Under the pieces are notes generated by a model, which was given only the letters and a program-made list of their open reading frames with translations, had not been told where the DNA came from and made no database searches. Below are positions 55,198 to 62,407 of a stretch of DNA of 64,000 bases, piece after piece. Position 1 is the first letter of the stretch, and each line of letters starts with the position of its first letter. Both the position numbers and the translations under genes were made by a program. This DNA is from CBFHMJ01 sp965656875 (GTDB lineage Bacteria; Pseudomonadota; Gammaproteobacteria; Enterobacterales; Alteromonadaceae): contig CBFHMJ010000027.1 in assembly GCA_965656875.1 (NCBI GenBank), positions 124,001-188,000 of the forward strand. The letters run 5' to 3'.

Positions 55198-55601
55198 CAC
55201 AGCTTGTACCAATAAAATACTACGTTTTTTTTATGATACGCACGGCTGTTAACCAATAACAACCTTAATAAATCAAGGGTTAATTAATTGTTGTATTTAT
55301 ACCCAATTTGATAGCAAATAATTTTACTTTAAGTATTACTAATTTATTAAGGTCGTTTTTTAGGTCCTGAAAATTACATATATCTTATTGATAATGAACT
55401 AAATTTAGACCCTTAAATAGGTGCATTAAAAATACTGTTTATTACAGTCTAATGAAATTAAATGTTAACCATTTGATCAGGTTTATTGCATGCTGGTTAT
55501 TATTTATTGTTATACAAAGTGAAACAATCACAGCAAAATGATCTAATAACACCAATATTGATTATTTTTTTATCACCCTGGTGCATGATCTGTTTGTTTA
55601 A
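55198..55601. promoter_or_regulatory. AT-rich control region upstream of the TDO operon
   Basis: 404 bp between the TDO start and the LysR stop, about 70 percent A+T by eye, much lower in GC than the flanking genes. No gene seen. It must hold the promoter for the minus-strand biosynthetic block; many TATA-like candidates occur, so no single one is chosen. Confidence 0.55.
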
Positions 55602-56513
55602 TCAATCATCACCCATTCCTGTGAGTTGAATATCTGGCTGAGTCGTCAACCAACGACTAAAAGCCAGTACTTTGTTTTTTCGCTTACTACGCTCCGGCAT
55701 AACCAGCCAGAAGTAATTGCCAATCTCAACGGGTTTATCAAACAGTACAACCAGACTTCCATTAGCGATCTCTTGCTGTGCCAGAACCTCACTGACCAAC
55801 GCAACGCCCTGCCCGGCTATCGCTGCCTGAATCAACACATCTGAGCTGGCAAAACGTGGGCCGGGTAATCGACTACTTTGCTGTTTCGAATATTGTTCAA
55901 ACCATAAAGACCATTGCGCATTCGGGTCCTGATCATGAAGCAACGTCATTGAATCAAGTACAGAAACCTCTTGCTGTCGTGGGTCTTCCGGCAGCAAAGA
56001 AGGGCTACAGACAGGTAGCAAACGATCAGACAGCAAGGGCCATGCTTCTACACCAGGCCAGGGCGGTTTACCGCATCGGATACCGATATCAACATTCGAT
56101 GATGAAAAAGAATCCAACTGTTGATCCAGCGACAACCACACCTCTACATCTGGCGATGCTGCTGAAAATTGCGGCAAGCGTGGCATTAACCATTTAGAGG
56201 CAAACGAATGAGTGGTACTAATCCCCAGCACATTTTCCTTTCGTTCCAGTTGATAGAGGTTTTCTGTTGCCTCATCAATTAGATCAAACGCGGCCGAAAT
56301 CTGCTTAAAATATTTCTCACCTCTGGGCGTTAACGATAACGAACGTTTCGTTCTGTCAAATAAACTGACATTTAGTACGGACTCCAGCTGTTTGATATGA
56401 CGGCTAACCGCCCCATGCGTAACATGCAGCTCTTCGCTTGCGGCTTCAATACTTTGACGACGGGCAACGGATTCAAATGCTTTTAGTGATTTTAACGGTG
56501 GTGTTTTTCTCAT
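55602..56513 (-). CDS. LysR-family transcriptional regulator (GcvA-like)
   Basis: A protein of 303 residues. Winged helix-turn-helix at 1-62 (LKSLKAFESVARRQSIEAA, then HVTHGAVSRHIKQLE and FDRTKRSLSLTPRG), followed by the periplasmic-binding-type effector domain (about 90-295). The pattern 'VTHGAVSRHI.QLE' is the GcvA/AmpR subgroup. It sits between the two blocks of the cluster on the minus strand, upstream of the TDO gene, so it is the likely regulator of both. The effector is probably a pathway intermediate or tryptophan/kynurenine (inference). Confidence 0.92.
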   Translation of the reverse strand: MRKTPPLKSLKAFESVARRQSIEAASEELHVTHGAVSRHIKQLESVLNVSLFDRTKRSLSLTPRGEKYFKQISAAFDLIDEATENLYQLERKENVLGISTTHSFASKWLMPRLPQFSAASPDVEVWLSLDQQLDSFSSSNVDIGIRCGKPPWPGVEAWPLLSDRLLPVCSPSLLPEDPRQQEVSVLDSMTLLHDQDPNAQWSLWFEQYSKQQSSRLPGPRFASSDVLIQAAIAGQGVALVSEVLAQQEIANGSLVVLFDKPVEIGNYFWLVMPERSKRKNKVLAFSRWLTTQPDIQLTGMGDD

Positions 56514-56577
56514 AGTTTAAAAAAACTCACATATTGCGCAGATTTTTTGCATTGAACCAGGAAAGTAACACGGCTAG

Positions 56578-56607
56578 TTTATAAAACCAATTTGTTCATT
56601 TTATAAA
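56578..56607. promoter_or_regulatory. inverted repeat, candidate LysR operator
   Basis: TTTATAAAA (56578-56586), 12 bp, TTTTATAAA (56599-56607) forms a perfect 9 bp inverted repeat in the 173 bp gap between the divergent lysR and GHR starts. Size and symmetry fit a LysR-type binding region (T-N11-A sites are included in it). It is AT-rich, so promoter elements could also lie within it. Confidence 0.5.
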
Positions 56608-56686
56608 TTGTCTTACCTAAAACCTGACGAATACCTTGCCACGAACAAGGCGGTCAGACACCGGGCAGACTTTAAGGCGTGTAATT

Positions 56687-57721
56687 ATGGGTATGGTGAT
56701 AAACGGTCAATGGAGTGACGAAGACCAGATTTTGAAAGACGGCGCATACGTCAGGCAGCAGTCCCGCTTTGATCAGCCATTGACCAGCGAACAGATCACA
56801 ACAATCAAAAACAATCCTGGACGATTTCATTTACTCGCTTCGTATAGTTGCCCCTGGTCTCATCGTGCGATGATCATGCGTCTTTTAAACGGTTTAGAAT
56901 CTCTCATTCCACTCACCATGATCGGTGGAAAACGCGTCCAGGGATACCCCATCGCTAACGGTGATAGCTGGACAATTCCTGGGACGACCAAGGAAATCGT
57001 CCATTTACATGAACTCTATACCTTGTCCGACGAACAATATACTGGCCGCTCTACAGTGCCTGTGCTATGGGACAGTGAAACCAAAAAAATCATCTGTAAT
57101 GAGTCAGTAGCATTAATGCGAGCGTTAGGTGATTTATCTTTTGCGCCGGACAGCGACACGGTTGACTGGACGCCAGCGACTTTACTCGCCGATATCGACA
57201 GCTGGAATGATGATATCTACCAACATTTTTCTAACGGTGTTTATCGCGCCGGTTTTTCTGATTCTCAGGAAGCACGCCATCAGGCGGTAATCGACATTGA
57301 AACCCTGCTACAAAAAACTGAAGCTCACCTGGCAACAAATCGCTATCTGTCAGGCGATGTATTAACCGAAGCCGACTGGCGGTTTTTCCCAACCTTGATT
57401 CGCTTTGATACCTGCTATTACTCCCTGTTCAAATGCTCATCGAGACCCCTAACTGGCTGGCCTACACTGTTTGCCTATACGCGAGAGCTATACAACATTT
57501 CGAGAATTCGACAATCCGTTAATTTCGATGTCATGTATCAGGCTTGTTTTGACAATGACGTTCATGATCACGAAGACCTGCCAAAAACCCGACCAGAAAT
57601 CTCCTGGTCGTTACCGCATAACCGGGATTTTGTCGGCACTGGCAACGTCATGTTGAAAGATGGGACAACCCGACAAGTCGAAGAGTGGCTTAATTCATTA
57701 ACCGAAAATGAGAGAAAGTAA
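56687..57721 (+). CDS. glutathionyl-hydroquinone reductase-like protein (ECM4/YqjG family)
   Basis: A protein of 344 residues. The catalytic motif CPWSHR (C55-R60) and SYSCPWSHRAMIMRLLNGLE match the xi-class GST family (YqjG/PcpF, motif CPWAHR). The C-terminal helical domain, with WRFFPTLIRFDTCYYSLFKC, is also family-typical. These enzymes remove glutathione from quinone adducts or reduce glutathionyl-hydroquinones. In a pathway with a ring hydroxylase it would rescue intermediates trapped by glutathione after oxidation to a quinone or quinone-imine. Start ATG 56687; the frame to 56636 is not used. First gene of the plus-strand block. Confidence 0.87.
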   Translation: MGMVINGQWSDEDQILKDGAYVRQQSRFDQPLTSEQITTIKNNPGRFHLLASYSCPWSHRAMIMRLLNGLESLIPLTMIGGKRVQGYPIANGDSWTIPGTTKEIVHLHELYTLSDEQYTGRSTVPVLWDSETKKIICNESVALMRALGDLSFAPDSDTVDWTPATLLADIDSWNDDIYQHFSNGVYRAGFSDSQEARHQAVIDIETLLQKTEAHLATNRYLSGDVLTEADWRFFPTLIRFDTCYYSLFKCSSRPLTGWPTLFAYTRELYNISRIRQSVNFDVMYQACFDNDVHDHEDLPKTRPEISWSLPHNRDFVGTGNVMLKDGTTRQVEEWLNSLTENERK

Positions 57722-57722
57722 C

Positions 57723-58979
57723 ATGAATTCAAATACCTATTGTTTGTTACTGGGCATCGAAAAAGCGCGGGATCGTGCATTATCAGCTGCCATCAGAGAA
57801 TCTGAGATACCCGTCGCACTAATGTACGTTAATGGACAGCTGAATAACCATAAATTCGCTGACTTAATAATTCCCGGTGATGCTAACCGTCCGGACAGTG
57901 TTCTTGAAGGCATTCAGTACTGGCAGGAAAAGACAGGCCAGGTGCCAGGAGCGGTTATCCCGCTGACAGAAATGTCCATCGAATCGGGCCGTCAGGTCGC
58001 AAACGCTTATAACCTGAAATATCTGTCAGATACGACGGTTGATCATGTGCGTGATAAGCACAAAATGAAACAAGCATTTATTGACGCCAAACTACCCGTT
58101 GCCAAACATGCCACCTTTTCTAACAGTCAACAGTTAGACGAGTTAGTACAGGATTTTACGTATCCTTTGGTGCTGAAACCTCGAAATGCCGGTGGTAGCG
58201 AAGGTGTTGTTTTCGTCCGCGACTATGATGAACTGCAATTTGGTTACAAACACCTGACTACGGTCACTGAACTTAACACAACACGATACGGGCTAAGTGA
58301 TGGCTTGTATCAGGTTGAAGAATTTATCGAAGCACCACATGAAATTTCTGTAGAAGTCCTTAATACGACCTCAGGCAGTATGGTCTGCGCTGTCACCGAC
58401 AAATTCCTGGGCGATTTGCCCTTTTTTGTCGAACTGGGTCATACCATTCCCAGCCGTTATTCCAATGACAATTTGATTCGCGAAACTGCCGTCAACGCTT
58501 GTAAATCCCTGGGTATTGATCGGGGCATAGCGCATGTAGAAATGAAAATTAAAGATGACGGCTCACCGATACTACTTGAAGTAAATGCCAGACCCGCAGG
58601 CGACGCGATTATGGAACTGGCTGAGCGTGTTACCCAGCAAAACCTGTTCAACTGGCATATCAAAAGTTACCTGCGGGATGACATTGTGTTACCGGCACAT
58701 TTTGAACAGACAGGTCGTTCGTCAGTGGCATTTTTGAAAGCCAGGTCTGGCTTAATCGACAACGTCACCCTGCCAAAACCAACAACCATTCCTGATGAAG
58801 TTGTCGGTCTGTCAATCTGGGCGCAGCCTGGCAAACAAACCCAGGCCTGTTTCGACTCGAACGGTCGAGACGGTATGGTTGAATTGTTCTGGTCCAATCC
58901 GAGCGAGATTTCTGAAACCGCTCATCTGGATCTGGCGAACGAACTGGCCAACCAATGTATTCACGTCATCGACAAGTAA
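57723..58979 (+). CDS. ATP-grasp ligase 1
   Basis: A protein of 418 residues. ATP-grasp landmarks: a pre-ATP-grasp domain (1-105), K152 in PLVLKPRNAGGSEGVVFV (glycine-rich loop 156-161), E200 region LYQVEEFI, and metal-binding E273 and E286/N288 in HVEMKIKDDGSPILLEVNAR with PAGD after it. This is the L-amino-acid-ligase/carnosine-synthase-like branch, which joins a carboxylate to an amine via an acyl-phosphate. Starts 1 bp after the GHR stop, so cotranslated. Substrates unknown; an anthranilate- or quinoline-type acid plus an amino acid is a reasonable guess. Confidence 0.86.
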   Translation: MNSNTYCLLLGIEKARDRALSAAIRESEIPVALMYVNGQLNNHKFADLIIPGDANRPDSVLEGIQYWQEKTGQVPGAVIPLTEMSIESGRQVANAYNLKYLSDTTVDHVRDKHKMKQAFIDAKLPVAKHATFSNSQQLDELVQDFTYPLVLKPRNAGGSEGVVFVRDYDELQFGYKHLTTVTELNTTRYGLSDGLYQVEEFIEAPHEISVEVLNTTSGSMVCAVTDKFLGDLPFFVELGHTIPSRYSNDNLIRETAVNACKSLGIDRGIAHVEMKIKDDGSPILLEVNARPAGDAIMELAERVTQQNLFNWHIKSYLRDDIVLPAHFEQTGRSSVAFLKARSGLIDNVTLPKPTTIPDEVVGLSIWAQPGKQTQACFDSNGRDGMVELFWSNPSEISETAHLDLANELANQCIHVIDK

Positions 58980-59021
58980 TCACTGCCTCTAAACCTGAAT
59001 TGAATGACCGGAGAAAGCACA

Positions 59022-60242
59022 ATGGAAAAAAAGCATGTACTGGTAGTCGGTGCGATTTCACTCCCTCACCAACATTTGATTGAACTGAATTGCAGAATCA
59101 GCTGGTTCTGGACTAAATCAGATCGTAAAGCGCCATCAAAAGAAGATAATGATCGGTGTGACAATATTTTGATTCATCACCCGGATACATCGACCGACAC
59201 CCTGGTTGAATTTGCCAAAGTTATGCATGCCGCCGATCCGTTCGATGCTGTGGTCGCTTTTCACGACGATGGTCAGAAAGTTGCGCTGGCGATTACCGAT
59301 GCATTAGGAATGGACTATTTCATTTCAAAGCAGGCATTGGAAAACACCAGTAACAAACCGCTGATGCGACAAATTCTGCAACAGCATCAGTTAAATTCGG
59401 TCCCTTTTAAAATCGCCAGCCAGTTCAGTGATATTCAACAATTCTTTGCCCAGCATCCATCGGTCAACAAGATCATAACCAAGCCAGAAGACGGCACAGG
59501 CAGTGAAGGTGTCGCATCCGTTACCCGAGACGATATCCAGAATCATTCTGCCGACTCATTTTCCTGGTTGCAGTATCCGTTATTACTGGAAGCATTTGTT
59601 GAAGGACGGGAATTCAGCGTCGAAGGTGTTTCGCTCAACAATCAGCATCACATCATTGCGATCACTGAAAAATTTAAACATCCGGGATCGTATATGGAAT
59701 CCGGCCATCTGGTGCCAGCCAGACTCAGCGATGATGAACAGGAAGCCATTATTAGTTATTGCCGTGATGCGCTCAATGCGCTGGAGGTTGACCACTGTTT
59801 AACTCATAGCGAAATCATTCTTGGTGAACAGGGTCCGGTGTTAATTGAAACCCACACTCGCGGGGGCGGCGACCATATCTGGGATCTGGTAACAACGCAT
59901 ACCGGCGTCGATCTCATCGCGTTGTCTGCCCGATTACATCTCGGTTTACCTGTCTCGGATGAATTACTGACACCAGTAGTCAATCAGGATAAGCATGCAG
60001 CTGTTCGCTTCATGATTCAACAACCATCAACAGCGCCAATAAAAGCCATTGACGGGCTTGAAACCGCAAAAGCAATCGAAGATATCGAGAATATCTTTGT
60101 GACATTTAATTGCGGTGAGTACCTGCCAGAGGTCAAGCATAGTTTTGATCGGGCTGTCGCAGTGCTTGCAACCGCAACGACAGCAGACGCCGCACTGGCT
60201 GCCGCTGATAAGGCGCTGAACACCGTCACATTCCAGTTCTGA
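59022..60242 (+). CDS. ATP-grasp ligase 2
   Basis: A protein of 406 residues, only distantly similar to ligase 1. Landmarks: N-terminal domain to 105, LENTSNKPLMRQIL, K154 in KIITKPEDGTGSEGVAS (glycine loop 158-163), E190 in LLLEAFVEGREFSVEG, metal-type E264 and E276 in IETHTRGGGDH. The second metal motif reads E-T-H-T-R in place of the more common E-x-N-x-R, a variant that from memory occurs in other amino-acid ligase-like ATP-grasp proteins. GGAG precedes ATG 59022. A second ligation step, or an alternative product of the cluster, is implied. Confidence 0.85.
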   Translation: MEKKHVLVVGAISLPHQHLIELNCRISWFWTKSDRKAPSKEDNDRCDNILIHHPDTSTDTLVEFAKVMHAADPFDAVVAFHDDGQKVALAITDALGMDYFISKQALENTSNKPLMRQILQQHQLNSVPFKIASQFSDIQQFFAQHPSVNKIITKPEDGTGSEGVASVTRDDIQNHSADSFSWLQYPLLLEAFVEGREFSVEGVSLNNQHHIIAITEKFKHPGSYMESGHLVPARLSDDEQEAIISYCRDALNALEVDHCLTHSEIILGEQGPVLIETHTRGGGDHIWDLVTTHTGVDLIALSARLHLGLPVSDELLTPVVNQDKHAAVRFMIQQPSTAPIKAIDGLETAKAIEDIENIFVTFNCGEYLPEVKHSFDRAVAVLATATTADAALAAADKALNTVTFQF

Positions 60243-60277
60243 TCGGTTTAATGCCCGACTAACCTGTAGAGGCCAAC

Positions 60278-61468
60278 ATGAAGTACTTAGCAGTAGGCGA
60301 ATTTTTTATGAATATCAGCAAAGCCATGTTGTTACTGAGCTTTGCTAAATTCATGTACGATCAAACCGGTGAAATATGGGCCATTAGTTTCGCGTTTATT
60401 GGCGAAGTTGTATCGTCTTCCCTGCTACCCTTGATGATTGGCAGAACCATCGACAGAAGTGGCGTTTCAGGCATTCTTACCGGATCAGTGATAGCGCATA
60501 TCCTGTTTTGCATCCTGGGTGCCTTATTGATTAATACCTTAGGAATGTCTAATGGCTTATTACTGAGTATTTCCATCTTGCTCAGTTTTGCCTGGCCAGT
60601 TAGTCGGATTGCCGTCTTCACCGCCACACCGCTTTTGTCCGAACAGGATAAGCTGGAGAACCACAACGGCCTACTCACCTTTGCGCTTCAAGGTGGGCAA
60701 CTGGGCGGTATGGCATTAGCTGGCTTGTTGCTATCTAACTTTGATTTCCCGGTGATTCTGTATGTTGCTGCGAGCTTTTTCACCATCTCTCTGGTGTTCT
60801 ACTTTTTGTGTACTCGCGGTTTACCCGTCCATAACGAAGAAACACATGCTGCGACAACAAACTCGCTTCCAGTTCTCGACGTATTTCGAGCCAGTAAGCC
60901 GTTTTTCCCTTTATTCCTGTTAAGTCATTTTGATTTCGCTGCCGTAGCTATTTTCAATATTTTGCTGGCTGCTATCGTTGCCATTAATTTTGCAGGGAAT
61001 CCATACTGGTTAGCAGGTCTTGATGCGGCCTATGCTATCGGCGCACTGGCCGGTGGAATTCTGGTCGCACAAAGCATTCGTAAAAAAACCTCCAACATCA
61101 ATGACGCCATATTGATTCAAATCGCTTTTGTCATTTACCTGGTATTGAGCCTGATGAGTGACATGAGTTATTTAATGCCCGTTGCCGTCGTGTTTATCGG
61201 TTTGTATCAAAGTTATGCCGGTATTTACTGGCGCACCCGACTCCAGCGCCAGTTACCCGCTGAGCTGTTTGGTCAACTTACCGGCATCAAGTTCGTGGTG
61301 TCCTCTGTTTATATTGGACTGACTACCCTGATCATTTCATGGGCGCACGAACAAGGGTTTGATGTAGCAATCTGGCTGTCAGTCACACTCACACTGGTAC
61401 AAATAGCGGTGTTAATCATGGCGAAAAACTATGAGCCGGTAACACCGAAAGCTATCAGTGATACCTGA
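60278..61468 (+). CDS. MFS exporter
   Basis: A protein of 396 residues with about 12 hydrophobic helices (e.g. FAFIGEVVSSSLLPLMIG, VIAHILFCILGALLINTL and LLSISILLSFAWPV). No MFS A-motif of the sugar-porter type; the form is closest to MFS_3/EntS-like drug or siderophore exporters. In the cluster it would move the product, or a precursor, to the periplasm. 35 bp after ligase 2 and 45 bp before the adaptor gene. Confidence 0.87.
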   Translation: MKYLAVGEFFMNISKAMLLLSFAKFMYDQTGEIWAISFAFIGEVVSSSLLPLMIGRTIDRSGVSGILTGSVIAHILFCILGALLINTLGMSNGLLLSISILLSFAWPVSRIAVFTATPLLSEQDKLENHNGLLTFALQGGQLGGMALAGLLLSNFDFPVILYVAASFFTISLVFYFLCTRGLPVHNEETHAATTNSLPVLDVFRASKPFFPLFLLSHFDFAAVAIFNILLAAIVAINFAGNPYWLAGLDAAYAIGALAGGILVAQSIRKKTSNINDAILIQIAFVIYLVLSLMSDMSYLMPVAVVFIGLYQSYAGIYWRTRLQRQLPAELFGQLTGIKFVVSSVYIGLTTLIISWAHEQGFDVAIWLSVTLTLVQIAVLIMAKNYEPVTPKAISDT

Positions 61469-61513
61469 CTAATTAATAAAACCTGATCATTTGACAAAAA
61501 GAGCCACCCGCTT

Positions 61514-62392
61514 ATGAAAAACTACAATAATAATTATCTGGCGTGCATTTTGTTCATGCTCACCGTGCTAACCAGCCCATCAGACGCGACAGCAAAAGAG
61601 CCAGTCACAGTCACCGTCATGAGTGCGGATTCGCGGCCACTGAGTAAGCAGTATTCATTTACCGGAATGGTGGATTTTGCGGCGATTTATGAAATCGCGG
61701 CAACAACTGAAGGTATGCTGATTGATGTCCCGTGGAAAACCGGGGAATTGATGCCAGACAAAGCATTGCTTTACAAGCTGGATAAGAATGAACCCGGTTA
61801 CTCTGAACTGCACCAGTACAATCCCTTTGGAACCAGGCAAATCGTCAATATTTTCCAGGAAACCGGCCGTTATGTGAAAAAAGGTGATGTGATTATGCAC
61901 ATGGCATCGCCCAACGATTTTAAAGTTACCGTTAAAGTTACCGCAGAAGAAGCGAACCTGTTTCGGCATGGCAAACAATTAACCATCGAACTGGCTCCTG
62001 GTACACAGTTTGCCAGGAGTATCCGCAGCTATAAACACCGATTACAAGCGCCCATCAATCGCAAACCTTTCTATAACCTTGAAGTCTTTTTTAATTGCAA
62101 CCAACAGCCCTGCCTCCACCCGAACGTCCAGGGAGAAACCGCTCGAATTACAGGAAACTGGCAAGATCATAACGTCATTCAGGTGCCCGTTAACTGGTTG
62201 CGCGATGGTATGTCGTCAATCTGGACGCTGGAAGATGATGGACATATCAGGCAACGTCGCGTATCCGTTATCTCAGCCACAGAAGAATTTGCCCTGTTAC
62301 CTGCGGATACCATCAGAGGTGCGTCGATTATCATCGACACCAGCCAATCGATGAAACCCGGTAGTAAGCCTGACAACGTTGTTCGTTTGTAA
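61514..62392 (+). CDS. periplasmic adaptor (membrane fusion) protein of an RND pump
   Basis: A protein of 292 residues. Signal peptide to about DATAK (28). Beta-barrel and lipoyl-like parts are visible: PLSKQYSFTGMVDFAAIYEIAA, NIFQETGRYVKKGDVIMHM (lipoyl half) and VKVTAEEANLFRHGKQL (barrel). The long alpha-helical hairpin of AcrA-type adaptors is absent or very short, so it resembles hairpin-poor adaptors. It starts 45 bp after MFS and precedes the RND gene by 15 bp. Confidence 0.78.
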   Translation: MKNYNNNYLACILFMLTVLTSPSDATAKEPVTVTVMSADSRPLSKQYSFTGMVDFAAIYEIAATTEGMLIDVPWKTGELMPDKALLYKLDKNEPGYSELHQYNPFGTRQIVNIFQETGRYVKKGDVIMHMASPNDFKVTVKVTAEEANLFRHGKQLTIELAPGTQFARSIRSYKHRLQAPINRKPFYNLEVFFNCNQQPCLHPNVQGETARITGNWQDHNVIQVPVNWLRDGMSSIWTLEDDGHIRQRRVSVISATEEFALLPADTIRGASIIIDTSQSMKPGSKPDNVVRL

Positions 62393-62407
62393 GCGGGTAA
62401 GAACACT

